Shown here: positions 1 to 8,266 of the stretch, piece after piece
Position numbering within the stretch: position 1 is the stretch's first letter
Layout: each line of letters starts with the position of its first letter
From: VAYN01 sp964540905
GTDB lineage: Bacteria > Actinomycetota > Thermoleophilia > Solirubrobacterales > 70-9
Length of the DNA: 64,000 bases
Direction of reading: 5' to 3'
Assembly: GCA_964540905.1 (NCBI GenBank)
Contig: CAZIOS010000006.1
Span: forward strand, 55,013-119,012
The notes under the pieces: model-generated
What the model saw: the letters and a program-made list of their open reading frames with translations, nothing else
What the model was told of the DNA's origin: nothing
Database searches by the model: none
Program-made: the position numbers and the translations under genes

Positions 1-131
1 TCGCGCGCGACTTTGATCCGCGCCGCCATCTGCTGGCGCGCGGGGCCTTCGAGATGCTCGAGCTCGGCCCGCAGCTCCGCGATCCCCTCGGCGGTGATCG
101 GCTCGCCACCTTGCTGCTCGGCTGCGCTCAT
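1..131 (-). CDS. greA: GreA-type transcription elongation factor, N-terminal part (runs off window)
   Basis: Reading leftwards from an ATG at 131, the first 43 codons give MSAAEQQGGEPITAEGIAEL and continue with RAELEHLEG and QQMAARIKVAR. This matches the start of the GreA/GreB N-terminal coiled coil (PIT-x-EG-x-x-x-L...R...A..I..AR). GreA binds the RNA polymerase secondary channel and stimulates cleavage of backtracked transcripts. The gene is cut by the window edge, so the C-terminal FKBP-like domain is not seen. It is divergent from the protease that starts at 182. GreA rather than GreB is assumed, since actinobacteria usually carry only GreA-like factors. Confidence 0.8.
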   Translation of the reverse strand, partial: MSAAEQQGGEPITAEGIAELRAELEHLEGPARQQMAARIKVAR

Positions 132-181
132 CGGCATCAGCCTGTCAGAAACGCTTGCCGAGTGTGGGACCATTGCCGGCG

Positions 182-1039
182 ATGAGGGTTGCGAGAGCAC
201 TGTCGGCTTGCCTGGCGCTGGCACTTGTTGCACTGGCGCCGCCGGCACTGGCGGCTTCGCGCCAGCTGGCGCCGCCGCCGCGCGGCTTCTGGACCCCGAC
301 CCGGATCCGGCGGGCGCTCACCAACGACTCGCTGGAACACACGCCCGTCGCGCCGGAAGCCGACAGCAGCAGTCTGCGGGTGCTCGAAGCGGCGGCGCCG
401 GAAGATCGCACCAACGGCCGCGTCTTCGGGGTCGACCCGCGCGAAGGCCCCTACTCGTGCTCGGGCACCTCGCTGCAGACGCCGAGCGGCTCGATCGTCC
501 TCACCGCCGGCCACTGCGTGATCGAGGACGGCCGCTGGGGCGAACAGCTCGTCTTCGTCCCCGCCTTCGACCACGAACTGCACCCCTTCGGCATCTTCCG
601 CGCCAGCGAAGCCTTCACCACCCGGGCCTGGGAACGGTTCGGCAACTCCGACTTCGACGTCGCCGCGCTGCTGGTCGAACCGGGCCCGCTTGGCACCCTC
701 GCCGAAACCGTCGGCGCCAAGGGCTGGACCAGCAACCGCTCGCGCTTCTCGCCGCTGCAGATCTTCGGCTACCCCGCCGCCGCGCTCGGCGGCGAAGAAT
801 TGCGCTCCTGCCTCAGCCACGGGCTCGGCAGCGACGAGCTGACCGACGGGCTGCCGGGGCCACCGACGATGCCGGCCCGCTGCGACATGGCCGGCGGCTC
901 CAGCGGCGGCGCCTGGCTGACCGAAGGCGGGGCGCTGATCGACGGCGTCACCAGCTACGGCTACAGCGGCAACCGCGACCGCCTCTACTCCCCCTACTTC
1001 GGCACCGGCATCGACCACTTCCTCAGCCGCCTGCCCTGA
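182..1039 (+). CDS. Secreted trypsin-like serine protease
   Basis: About 285 residues. The ATG at 182 opens a clean signal peptide (MRVARALSACLALALVALA, then APPALAA); an in-frame TTG at 155 would add nine residues and is less likely. A chymotrypsin-fold triad is readable: His in LTAGHCV, Asp in NSDFDVAALLVE, and Ser in AGGSSGGAWL. The protein is predicted to be exported and to cleave peptide bonds, with substrate unknown. A paralogue of similar layout lies at 45343-46314. The gene is convergent with the phosphoesterase-like gene, with only 13 bp between stop codons. Confidence 0.85.
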   Translation: MRVARALSACLALALVALAPPALAASRQLAPPPRGFWTPTRIRRALTNDSLEHTPVAPEADSSSLRVLEAAAPEDRTNGRVFGVDPREGPYSCSGTSLQTPSGSIVLTAGHCVIEDGRWGEQLVFVPAFDHELHPFGIFRASEAFTTRAWERFGNSDFDVAALLVEPGPLGTLAETVGAKGWTSNRSRFSPLQIFGYPAAALGGEELRSCLSHGLGSDELTDGLPGPPTMPARCDMAGGSSGGAWLTEGGALIDGVTSYGYSGNRDRLYSPYFGTGIDHFLSRLP

Positions 1040-1052
1040 ACGGGGCCGGCGC

Positions 1053-2363
1053 TCAGTCGCCGCCGTTTTCTTCGCCGGCGCCGAGCAGGGCCGGGGCGAA
1101 GGTCTTCACCTTCTTGCCGCCGGCGCCTTCGAGCAGGTTGAGGCCGAACAGTTCCTCGCTCGAGCGCAGCAGCGAGTAGGGGTTGTAGGCGACGGCGTCG
1201 GTGGCGCCCGGGGTGACGAAGGGGGAGACCAGCAGCGCCCCCGTCCTCAGCGGGTTGGCGGGCGCGGTCGCGCCGGCGGCGGGCGGGTTGACGGCGCCGA
1301 AGCTGACGATCAGCAGCCCGTCCTTCTTGTAGGCGGGGGAGGCGAGGATCTTCGGCACCCAGGTCGAGAGGAAGGCGTCGGCGGCGGCCGCGCCTTCGGG
1401 CGTGCCGGCGGCGCACTGGCCGCTGACCCCGGAGTTGCAGAGGCCGGGTGAGATGTAGGAGTAGTTGGGCGTCGATTCGGCCTTCTTCAGGTCCTTTTCC
1501 AGTTCCGTCAGCGGCACGTCGTCGGCGGCGCAGTCGCCGAGGTCGAGCAGCGAGTGGAAGTAGGCGAAGGGGTTGAGGCGGACCGCGTAGCCGCCGCCGG
1601 TTTCCGCCGGGGCGCCGGGCTGGGGGTAGACGCAGTTGGCGGGCTTGCCCGTTTCCGGGTCGGCCATGCCTTCCATGTAGGCGCGCCATTTGAACTGGGC
1701 GATGTCGAGCTGGTCGGCGAAGGTCAGGGCTTCGGCGGGATAGACGCAGGAGCCGTAGTCGGGGCAGTCTTCCTTGGTCTTGGCGTTTGGCGCCTGGCCG
1801 CCGATCGCCGCCAGCGAGTTCGGCAGCGTCGCCGCGTCGAGCAGCGAGTAACCGCTCAGCAGGTCGCCTTTGGGGCGCAGCGTGCTCGCCAGGTAGGGCA
1901 TCTGCGTGGTGGCGCCGAAGGCGGCTTCGTAGCCGGAGCTGGTCAGCGAGATGAGGAAGACGTGCTTGATCCTGCCGGCTTCCGGTTTCGGTTCTTCGGG
2001 GGCGCTGGGCAGCATTTCTTCCGGCTGGGGGGTCGGGGCCGCTTCCGGCGCCGCCGCCGGCGCCGGCACGAATTCTTCGGCCGCACCGGAGGGCGCCGGC
2101 GCCGCCGCGCTCGGCGCCGAGTGCGCTGGAGATTCGCTCGGACCCGGGGCCGGTTCGAGGGCGGGAGCGCTGGCCGCCGGGCTGCGGTCGGCGGCGAGGC
2201 TGCGGCCGAGCAGGGCGGCGAGCGGGCCGCTGCCGCCGGAGTCGGTCATCGCCGCGGCGACGATCGCCGAGGTGGCGACCAGCGAGGAGGCGACGAGCAG
2301 GCCGAAGCGTTTGCCGGTCAGCGTCGCCGCGGCGGCGATCGCGCGCTGGATCATGCCCTTCAT
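1053..2363 (-). CDS. Secreted phosphoesterase-family protein, probably catalytically degenerate
   Basis: 436 residues from the ATG at 2363, which overlaps the previous stop as ATGA. An N-terminal membrane segment (about residues 14-40) is followed by an Ala/Pro/Glu-rich linker and a domain resembling the acid phosphatase/phosphoesterase family (PF04185): MPYLASTLRPKGDLLSGYSL, AIGGQAPN, CVYPAEALTFADQL, YMEGM, FAYFHSLLDL, TPNYSYISPGLC, and a late GLLIVSF segment. Family members normally begin with a metal-binding Glu-Asn pair and have an FDE-type motif late in the domain. Here these are SLTSSGYE and VSFGAV, so key ligands appear lost. It is the last gene of the pst operon, so a phosphate-linked role (binding or scavenging) is inferred. 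Confidence 0.65.
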   Translation of the reverse strand: MKGMIQRAIAAAATLTGKRFGLLVASSLVATSAIVAAAMTDSGGSGPLAALLGRSLAADRSPAASAPALEPAPGPSESPAHSAPSAAAPAPSGAAEEFVPAPAAAPEAAPTPQPEEMLPSAPEEPKPEAGRIKHVFLISLTSSGYEAAFGATTQMPYLASTLRPKGDLLSGYSLLDAATLPNSLAAIGGQAPNAKTKEDCPDYGSCVYPAEALTFADQLDIAQFKWRAYMEGMADPETGKPANCVYPQPGAPAETGGGYAVRLNPFAYFHSLLDLGDCAADDVPLTELEKDLKKAESTPNYSYISPGLCNSGVSGQCAAGTPEGAAAADAFLSTWVPKILASPAYKKDGLLIVSFGAVNPPAAGATAPANPLRTGALLVSPFVTPGATDAVAYNPYSLLRSSEELFGLNLLEGAGGKKVKTFAPALLGAGEENGGD

Positions 2364-2782
2364 TTGGCGGTCCCGGTCGGCACCAGCGGGTTGCCGCACT
2401 GGGCGCAGAAGCGCACCGCGTGGCCGTAGGGGGCGCCGCAGCCAGGGCAGAGCCCGGCGGCGTCGGCACGCTCGAGCTCGAGCACCCGCTCGACCGCGAG
2501 CAGCTCGGCGTCGACCCGCTGCAGCTCGGCCGCCTTGCGGGTCAGCACGTCGAGCCGCACGTGGTCGCGGATCGCCATCTCGTAGAAGGCGCCGCCGAGG
2601 TCGGCCTGCATCACCGTGAACTTCTCCAGCAGGCGGTCGCGCTGGGCGATCAGCTCGGCGCTTTCGTCCTTGGCGATCGGCTCCTTGGGCGGCTCCGACT
2701 TCGGCTGCGGCTGCCGCTGGGCGGCGGCGGTGCGCCGCAGCAGCTCCGCCGGGCGGCGGCCGAGCTCTGCCAGGCGGCTCAT
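2360..2782 (-). CDS. Coiled-coil protein with C-terminal zinc ribbon
   Basis: 140 residues from the ATG at 2782 (ATGA overlap with the upstream gene's stop at 2779-2781). The first 45 residues are basic and Pro/Gln rich, residues 45-108 look like a long helix or coiled coil (AELIAQRDRLLEKFTVMQAD, then LAVERVLELERADA), and the end carries a double CxxC zinc ribbon (LCPGCGAPYG and FCAQCGNPL). No signal peptide is visible, so it is probably cytoplasmic. Function unknown; it sits between another zinc-ribbon protein and the phosphoesterase-like gene in the pst operon. Confidence 0.75.
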   Translation of the reverse strand: MSRLAELGRRPAELLRRTAAAQRQPQPKSEPPKEPIAKDESAELIAQRDRLLEKFTVMQADLGGAFYEMAIRDHVRLDVLTRKAAELQRVDAELLAVERVLELERADAAGLCPGCGAPYGHAVRFCAQCGNPLVPTGTAK

Positions 2783-3447
2783 GGTTCCGCTCCGTTGCTC
2801 GGCGCCGGCGTCGAGCCCGGTTCGCCGCCGACCGGGATCACATCGGGCAGGTTCTGCTGCGCCTTGATGTAGTTTTCGCCCGTCTCGGAGGGGGCTTCGT
2901 CGACGATTTTGGTGCCTTCTTCGATCTGTTTCTGGCTCGGTTTGTAGCCGGTCACCTGGTGCACGACGCCGTTCTTGGTCTTGTTCAGGACCTTGCCGGC
3001 GTTCTTCTCGTCGGCTTTCAGCGCTTTGGCTTCTTTCTTGCCTCCTTTGCCCTTGCTGGCGGTGGCTTTGGCGGTGCCGGGAGCGGCGGTGCTGGCCGTC
3101 GCCGTTTCCTGGTTGTGCAGCGCCCGCAGCAGCGCCTCTTCGTTGCCGCTGCCGGAGTCGCTGCGGCCGACGACGACCCCGAGCGCGACGGCGATCGGCA
3201 GCAGGGCGAAGAAGCCGACTGCGGCGGCGCGGCTGGTCGGGCCGGCCTTGGCCGGCGGCCGGGTCAGCGGCCGCCGCGCTTTCTTGCTCATCGCGGCGAA
3301 GTAGCGCGAGGACGGGTTGGCGCCGTTGCCGCGGCGGGCGGCGCAGTTGACGCAGTAGCGCTGCTGGGTGTCCAGCGGCGCCCCGCACTCCTCGCAGGGC
3401 TCGTAGCCGCCCTGGGTGACGGTCGGCCTGAATTCGGTCTCGTTCAT
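2779..3447 (-). CDS. Zinc-ribbon protein with one membrane segment
   Basis: 222 residues. The N-terminus has a zinc ribbon (CEECGAPLDTQQRYCVNCAA, about residues 18-37), then a basic stretch, one transmembrane helix (about residues 83-97, VGFFALLPIAVALGVVVG), and a Lys/Ala/Thr-rich tail outside the predicted membrane. The topology suggests a cytoplasmic zinc ribbon with an extracytoplasmic tail. It starts two bases after the upstream lipoprotein's stop and its own stop overlaps the next start, so it is translationally coupled in the pst operon. No function is recognised. Confidence 0.75.
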   Translation of the reverse strand: MNETEFRPTVTQGGYEPCEECGAPLDTQQRYCVNCAARRGNGANPSSRYFAAMSKKARRPLTRPPAKAGPTSRAAAVGFFALLPIAVALGVVVGRSDSGSGNEEALLRALHNQETATASTAAPGTAKATASKGKGGKKEAKALKADEKNAGKVLNKTKNGVVHQVTGYKPSQKQIEEGTKIVDEAPSETGENYIKAQQNLPDVIPVGGEPGSTPAPSNGAEP

Positions 3448-3449
3448 CG

Positions 3450-3665
3450 TCAGTTCCCCCCGTCCTTGTGCTTGTCGTGTCGGTGCTTCTGCTTCTGGCG
3501 CTCGGCCCGCGCCGCGAGGATGTGCTTGGCCCGCGCCTGCTGGATCTGCGCCTTTTCCTGCGTCGTCGAGCAGCCCGCGGGCACCGCGAGCAGGAGCAGG
3601 CCGCAGATCCCGAGCAGGGCGAGGCGGGGCAGACGGCGGCTGGGTGCGGGTCTAGCCGAAGGCAC
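3450..3665 (-). CDS. Small lipoprotein
   Basis: 71 residues with a basic N-terminus, a hydrophobic core and a lipobox ending in VPAGC (Cys about residue 32). The mature part is a short Gln/Lys/His-rich charged helix (QQARAKHILAARAERQKQKH). It is predicted to be lipid-anchored on the outer face of the membrane. The ATG at 3665 overlaps the last 14 bases of pstB, which places it in the pst operon. Function unknown. Confidence 0.6.
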   Translation of the reverse strand: MPSARPAPSRRLPRLALLGICGLLLLAVPAGCSTTQEKAQIQQARAKHILAARAERQKQKHRHDKHKDGGN

Positions 3666-4560
3666 CGCTGACGTACTCCTGGGTCCGTTGCTCGCGGGGC
3701 GATCCGAACAGCGCCGTGGCGCTGTTGTACTCGACCAGGTCGCCGAGGTACATGAAGGCGACGTGGTCGGCGATCCGGTAGGCCTGCTGCAGGTTGTGGG
3801 TGACGATGACGACGGCGACGTCGTCGCGCAGTTTCACGATCAGGTCCTCGATCACCTGGGTCGACTGCGGGTCGAGCGCCGAGCAGGGCTCGTCGAGCAG
3901 CAGCACCTCGGGCTCGGCGGCGAGGGCGCGGGCGATGCAGAGCCGCTGCTGCTGGCCGCCGGAGAGCTTCAGGGCCGGGTGGTCGAGGTTGTCTTTGACC
4001 TCCTCGAAGAGCCCGGCCCGCTCCAGGGCGCTGTGGACTTTGGGCTCGAGCGCCTTTTTGCGCTGGCGGCGGGAGCCCTGCTCGCGCAGCACGTAGGCGA
4101 TGTTGTCGAAGACGCTCATCGGGAACGGGTTCGGCTGCTGGAAGACCATCGTCACCCGGCGCCGCAGCAGGGTCGGCTCGATCAGCCGGATGTCGACGTC
4201 GTCGAGCAGGATCCGGCCGGTCAGCGTCGCCGTGCTGGTCAGCTCGGTGAGCCGGTTGAGCGAGCGCAGCAGCGTCGTCTTGCCGCAGCCGGAGGGCCCG
4301 ATCAGCGACAGCACCTCGCCCTGTCGCACCGGCAGCGAGACGCCTTTGACCGCGTCGCGGTTGGCGTAGGAGACGGAGACGTCGTCGATCTCCATCCGCC
4401 GGATCGAGAACTGGGGGGCGCCGATCGAGCGCCGGGCGCCGGTGAAGCCGCCGGGGGCGGCGGGGAGGCTGCTGTCGCTGTGGACCGGCGCCTCCACCAC
4501 CTGCGCCGGCGGCGCGTCGGCCAGCTCCAGCCGCCGGATCGGCGGCGGGGGGGTCGTCAT
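3652..4560 (-). CDS. pstB: Phosphate ABC transporter ATPase PstB
   Basis: 302 residues from the ATG at 4560, which overlaps the pstA stop (ATGA); a GTG at 4569 would add three residues. A Pro-rich extension of about 50 residues precedes the ABC domain. Visible motifs are Walker A GPSGCGKTT, the Q-loop in VFQQPNPFPMSVFDNIAY, signature LSGGQQQR, Walker B VLLLDEP and the switch His in VTHN. PstB energises high-affinity phosphate import through PstC/PstA at the inner face of the membrane. The PNPFP Q-loop sequence is characteristic of PstB. No phoU is seen in the operon. Confidence 0.93.
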   Translation of the reverse strand: MTTPPPPIRRLELADAPPAQVVEAPVHSDSSLPAAPGGFTGARRSIGAPQFSIRRMEIDDVSVSYANRDAVKGVSLPVRQGEVLSLIGPSGCGKTTLLRSLNRLTELTSTATLTGRILLDDVDIRLIEPTLLRRRVTMVFQQPNPFPMSVFDNIAYVLREQGSRRQRKKALEPKVHSALERAGLFEEVKDNLDHPALKLSGGQQQRLCIARALAAEPEVLLLDEPCSALDPQSTQVIEDLIVKLRDDVAVVIVTHNLQQAYRIADHVAFMYLGDLVEYNSATALFGSPREQRTQEYVSGAFG

Positions 4561-5561
4561 GAACTCCACGTTCCCACCTTTCGGGCGCGGCGATGGATGA
4601 TGTCGACTGCCCCGTTCAGGGCCAGCACCATCAGCAGCAGGACGAAAGCCGCCGCGTAGGCTTTCTGCGGCTGATTGAGGTTCCCGGTCGGGGAGGCCTC
4701 GTAGACGAAGTTGGTCAGGGTCGTGCCGGCCCCGCGCAGGTAGTTGAAGGGGAAGTTGCCGCCGACCGGGGCGAAGTTCTGGGTGGCGCCGAGGAGGACG
4801 ACGATGATCGCGGTGTCGCCGATGATCCGGCCGAGGCCGAGCATCGCCCCGGTGGCGACCTGGGGGCGGCTGGCCGGCAGCAGGATCCGCCGCGTCGTCG
4901 CCGCCTTGGTCTTGCCGACCGCGTAGGAGGCCTCGCGCACGTGGCGCGGGATCGAGTGCAGCCCCTCGCGGACGCTGGCGACGATCAGCGGCAGGGCGAC
5001 CAGCGAGAGCATCGCCGAGGCAGCGAAGAAGGAGCGGCCGAAGACGACGCCTTCGTTGCTGCGGCTGAGGAAGGCGAGCGCGGTATTGGAGAAGATCACG
5101 GTGCCGAACAGGGCGAGGACGATCGAGGGGATGCCGGCGATCGCCTCGATCGTCGATTCGGTGACGCGGGCGAGGGCGGCGGGCCTGCCGTACTCGACCA
5201 GCCAGACCGCGATCGCGATCCCGGCCGGCAGGGCGATCGCCATCCCCATCACGCCGACGATCAGGGTGCCGACGAAGGCGTCGGAGAAGCCGCCGGTTTC
5301 GCCCTCGCTGAAGCCGGCGGCGGCGGGCGTGACCAGCATCGAGGGCTTCAGGTACTTGATCCCCTGGATGAAGAGGTAGACGGCGATCGCCACCGCGATC
5401 GCGCAGAAGAGCAGCCCCAGCGCCCAGCAGATCGCCAGGCCGATGCGGTCGCTGAGGCGCCAGGTGGCGCTGCCCTCGACCGCCCCCTTGGTGGCGTTGG
5501 AGGGGATCTGGGGACCGCCCGGCGGCGGCGCTGCCGGCGGGGTGGCGAGCGAGGACTCCAT
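4557..5561 (-). CDS. pstA: Phosphate ABC transporter permease PstA
   Basis: 334 residues from the ATG at 5561, which shares one base with the pstC stop (TGATG). A Pro/Ala-rich N-terminus leads into a first helix (IGLAICWALGLLFCAIAVAI). The BPD-transporter permease domain with the EAA loop (SYAVGKTKAATTRRILLPAS) and the family segment EAIAGIPSIVLALFG are present. PstA forms the membrane channel with PstC. Its stop overlaps the pstB start, consistent with one polycistronic pstSCAB message. Confidence 0.92.
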   Translation of the reverse strand: MESSLATPPAAPPPGGPQIPSNATKGAVEGSATWRLSDRIGLAICWALGLLFCAIAVAIAVYLFIQGIKYLKPSMLVTPAAAGFSEGETGGFSDAFVGTLIVGVMGMAIALPAGIAIAVWLVEYGRPAALARVTESTIEAIAGIPSIVLALFGTVIFSNTALAFLSRSNEGVVFGRSFFAASAMLSLVALPLIVASVREGLHSIPRHVREASYAVGKTKAATTRRILLPASRPQVATGAMLGLGRIIGDTAIIVVLLGATQNFAPVGGNFPFNYLRGAGTTLTNFVYEASPTGNLNQPQKAYAAAFVLLLMVLALNGAVDIIHRRARKVGTWSS

Positions 5562-6553
5562 CAGGCGGCTCCGTACTTGCGCATCGCCCGCCGCGCCGCC
5601 CAGCCGGTCAGCGAGAGGAAGGCGGCGGAGAAGAGCAGCACCGTGGCGATCGCGAACAGGGTCGCGTTCGACGGCGGCGAGCTGAGCTGGTCGATGTTCT
5701 TGACGATCGTCGGCGCCAGCGGGCGCGAGGGCTCGTAGATGAAGATCGCGCCGTCGGCGGGGTTGGGGGCGAAGCCGACCGAGCCGGAGATCATCGCCAG
5801 CATCACCGCCTCGCCGATCGCCCGCGCCACCGCCAGCACGGTGCCGGCGACGATCGCCGGGCGGGCGGTGCGGACGGCAATTTTCCAGGTCGTGCGCCAG
5901 CGGTTGACGCCGAGCGCCAGCGAGCCCTCGAGCCAGCCCGGTTTGACCGAACGCAGGCCGTCGGAGAAGATCGAGACCATCAGCGGCGCGATCATCACCG
6001 TCAGCACCGTGATCGCTGCCAGCAGGCTGTAGCCGCTGAGCGAGATGACGCCGGCGACCGACGCCTTCTGGTGCTCGGTGACCAGGTGGTTGCCGATGAA
6101 GGGGACCAGGACGAGGACGCCGATCAGGCCGTAGATCACCGAGGGGATGCTGGCCAGGAAGCGGATCACCGGCTGGAGGATGTTGCTCATCCATTCCGGC
6201 GCGAACTCGACGACGAAGACGGCGACGAAGAGGGCTGAGAAGAGGGCGATGAAGACGGAGCCGCCGGCGATCAGCAGGGTGCTCCAGATCAGCGGCCAGG
6301 CGTGGAAGGTGTAGACGTAGTGGGCGCCGCTTTCGCCGGAGAGGAAGATCGTGTTGAGCTGTTCGTCGACGCTGCCGCCGGGCCCGAACCAGGCGAGCCC
6401 GTTATGGGCGAACGACGGCCATCCCCGCACGAGGACGGTGACGATCATCGCCAGCAGCAAACCCACCACGGCGCAAACAAGCGCGCCGAGCATCTGCTCG
6501 ACGCGCTTGTCTGACCAGCGTGGGCCGTACTCGGGGGAGAACTCCTCGTCCAA
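5561..6553 (-). CDS. pstC: Phosphate ABC transporter permease PstC
   Basis: 330 residues with an N-terminal helix (MLGALVCAVVGLLLAMIVTV), several further helices, IPSVIYGLIGV and the EAA loop (GVNRWRTTWKIAVRTARPA). It forms the phosphate channel with PstA. The start used here is TTG at 6551-6553, directly after the pstS stop. No ATG lies upstream in frame, and the purine-rich AAG codons for the PstS poly-lysine tail are the only plausible ribosome-binding sequence. An internal Met at residue 21 would cut into the first helix. Confidence 0.88.
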   Translation of the reverse strand: MDEEFSPEYGPRWSDKRVEQMLGALVCAVVGLLLAMIVTVLVRGWPSFAHNGLAWFGPGGSVDEQLNTIFLSGESGAHYVYTFHAWPLIWSTLLIAGGSVFIALFSALFVAVFVVEFAPEWMSNILQPVIRFLASIPSVIYGLIGVLVLVPFIGNHLVTEHQKASVAGVISLSGYSLLAAITVLTVMIAPLMVSIFSDGLRSVKPGWLEGSLALGVNRWRTTWKIAVRTARPAIVAGTVLAVARAIGEAVMLAMISGSVGFAPNPADGAIFIYEPSRPLAPTIVKNIDQLSSPPSNATLFAIATVLLFSAAFLSLTGWAARRAMRKYGAA

Positions 6554-7390
6554 TTACTTCTTCTTCTTCGGCTTCTTGTTGAAGGCGGCGACTCCACCGG
6601 CCTTGTTGATCACTTCGCCAGCCACCGGGCTGGTGCGGGCCCAGTCGATGAATTTCTCCACCGTTGGGCTGGGGTTGGCCGTCGGCAGGACGATGAAGAT
6701 GTAGCGCGACAGCGGGTACTTGAGCGGTTCGACGCTGATCTTGTTGGCCTGGCAGGGGACGCCGTCGACCTTCAGCGCCTTGATGCCCTTGCCTTGCCAG
6801 GCGAGCCCGGCGTAGCCGATCGCGTTCGGGTCCTGCTTGACCGCGTTGACGACGAGGCCGTCGGCGGTCAGCGCGTTGACGTTGGACGCCGGCAGTTCGT
6901 TGTTGAGGACGGCCTGGAGGAAGAAGTTGTAGGTCCCTCCATTGGTGTCGCGGCCGACCGGGTCGATCGTCGTCGTCAGGCCGGAGCCGGGGATCTGACT
7001 CCAGTTGGTCAGCAGTCCGCGGTAGGTGTCGTGGAGCTGCTGGATGCTGATTTCGGTCAGCTTGTTAGCTGGGTTGACGTCCATGCAGAGGCCGTCGAGG
7101 TAGAGCTTGATGTAGGTCGTCCCGGCATCGCTGGGGAGGGGGGTACGGGCCTGCCCGGCGAACTGGCTGGTGCCGTTCTGCACGTCTTTGATGCCGGCGT
7201 TGCCGCCGTCGGCGGTGTAGACGAAGTGAACGCTGTGGTTGACCTGCTTCGTGTAGGTGGCGAAGAGGGCCTGCAGCACGGGCTGCGCGGCTACGGAGCC
7301 GGACCCGATCAGGGTCACGGCGCCAGCCGACGCCGGCGCGGCGAGCCCCGCTAGGGCGATCACCGCAATGGCGAGGGTCTTGATTCTCAT
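6554..7390 (-). CDS. pstS: Periplasmic-type phosphate-binding protein PstS
   Basis: 278 residues with a signal peptide (MRIKTLAIAVIALAGLAAPA) and no lipobox Cys. Phosphate-binding family features include the start VTLIGSGSVAAQPVLQALFA, SQFAGQARTPL, the TYRGLLTNWSQIPG segment (the GxLTxW loop), VGRDTNGGTYNFF and NAIGYAGLAW. It captures phosphate outside the membrane and hands it to PstCA. The C-terminus is a run of lysines (NKKPKKKK) whose codons also lie just upstream of the pstC start. A GGAAAGGA-type ribosome-binding site lies about 10 bases before the ATG. Confidence 0.9.
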   Translation of the reverse strand: MRIKTLAIAVIALAGLAAPASAGAVTLIGSGSVAAQPVLQALFATYTKQVNHSVHFVYTADGGNAGIKDVQNGTSQFAGQARTPLPSDAGTTYIKLYLDGLCMDVNPANKLTEISIQQLHDTYRGLLTNWSQIPGSGLTTTIDPVGRDTNGGTYNFFLQAVLNNELPASNVNALTADGLVVNAVKQDPNAIGYAGLAWQGKGIKALKVDGVPCQANKISVEPLKYPLSRYIFIVLPTANPSPTVEKFIDWARTSPVAGEVINKAGGVAAFNKKPKKKK

Positions 7391-7425
7391 CTCGATTTGA
7401 TTCCTTTCCGACCGGGGTTAACCAG

Positions 7426-7481
7426 AGTTTATTGACCAACTTGGTCGCTTTAGGCTAGCAGTTTCTGTAGTTTATTGACTC
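7426..7481 (-). promoter_or_regulatory. pstS upstream region with repeated TCAATAAACT motif
   Basis: On the minus strand the sequence GTCAATAAACT occurs twice, 43 bases apart (about four helical turns), between 7481 and 7426. TAAACT fits an actinobacterial -10 (TANNNT). The upstream copy, read as GAGTCAATAAACTACAGAAA (7481-7462), matches 17 of 20 bases of a site at 8483-8464 before the small gene at 8452. TTGACCAACT (plus strand 7432-7441) also recurs at 12421-12430 upstream of cysP. A promoter and/or shared regulator site is inferred; which protein binds is unknown. Confidence 0.45.
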
Positions 7482-7539
7482 ACTTAGTAAAGAAAGGCCA
7501 CCCGGCAGGAGTCAGTTGGACCTCCGGCAGGCCGTTGAC

Positions 7540-8226
7540 ATGGAGGTTCAATTGCTGAAGAGAAGGATTTCCCCACCCCGCGCGGCGACCGTTGTCGCTC
7601 TGGCCGCGGTAGTTGCCGCCGTGGTGGCGGTGACCCCGACGCTGGCGAAGACGGCCCAGTCGTTCCTGACGACCAAACGGGCGGCGAGCACCTACGTCTC
7701 CAACAAGAAGGCGTCGACGCTCTACCTGCGTAAAAAGACCGCGGCGAACCTGTATCTGGCCAAAGCGACGGCGCCGAAACCGCCGGTCGCCTCGGTCGCC
7801 GCCAGCAACACGGTCTTCGGGCCGGTCTCGGCGACCACCGCCGGCTACATCCCGACCGCGTTCACCTCGTTCGCGACGCCGGCGAAAGTCAGCACCGCGG
7901 TGATCTCCTTCTCCGGCACGGCGATCTGCACCGCGTCCGGGACGATCACGGCGGAACTCGCCTGCCCGGTCTCGATCCTGATCGACGGTCAGGTCGCTGG
8001 CAAATACAACTTCGCTCCGGCGACGGCCAGCACCGGCAAACCGGCGGCGCTCGTCCACACGATCGTGTTGACCAGCGTGCTCACCAAGGGCGGTCACACC
8101 GTGGCGATCGAGTACGCCGGCGCCAAAACCGTGACCTTCACGCTGAACAGCTGGAACCTCGCGGTGCAGGCCTACCCGCAGCCCGAAGAAGCCGTGGCGG
8201 CGGAAACGACGCCGACGACGAAATAG
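7540..8226 (+). CDS. Secreted or membrane-anchored protein of unknown function
   Basis: 228 residues from the ATG at 7540; a TTG at 7516 is possible but adds little. A basic N-terminus and one hydrophobic segment (AATVVALAAVVAAVVAVTPT) resemble a signal anchor. The next 50 residues contain imperfect repeats (STYVSNKKASTLYLRKKTAA, then NLYLAKATA), followed by a beta-rich Ala/Thr domain and an acidic tail. The layout (short export signal, repeat stalk, compact C-terminal domain) resembles the protein at 46338-47018. Divergent from pstS and ended by a strong hairpin at 8234. No enzyme motif is recognised. Confidence 0.7.
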   Translation: MEVQLLKRRISPPRAATVVALAAVVAAVVAVTPTLAKTAQSFLTTKRAASTYVSNKKASTLYLRKKTAANLYLAKATAPKPPVASVAASNTVFGPVSATTAGYIPTAFTSFATPAKVSTAVISFSGTAICTASGTITAELACPVSILIDGQVAGKYNFAPATASTGKPAALVHTIVLTSVLTKGGHTVAIEYAGAKTVTFTLNSWNLAVQAYPQPEEAVAAETTPTTK

Positions 8227-8233
8227 CGGACGA

Positions 8234-8266
8234 CCCCGCCCCAACCGCTCAGCGGTTGGGGCGGGG
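8234..8266. terminator. Bidirectional hairpin terminator between convergent genes
   Basis: A perfect 16-bp inverted repeat (8234-8249 and 8251-8266, arms CCCCGCCCCAACCGCT and its complement) separated by one base, so the real loop would be three to five bases. It follows the plus-strand stop at 8226 and contains the last codons and stop of the minus-strand gene at 8249. No T-tract is present, as is common in very GC-rich genomes. Confidence 0.7.
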
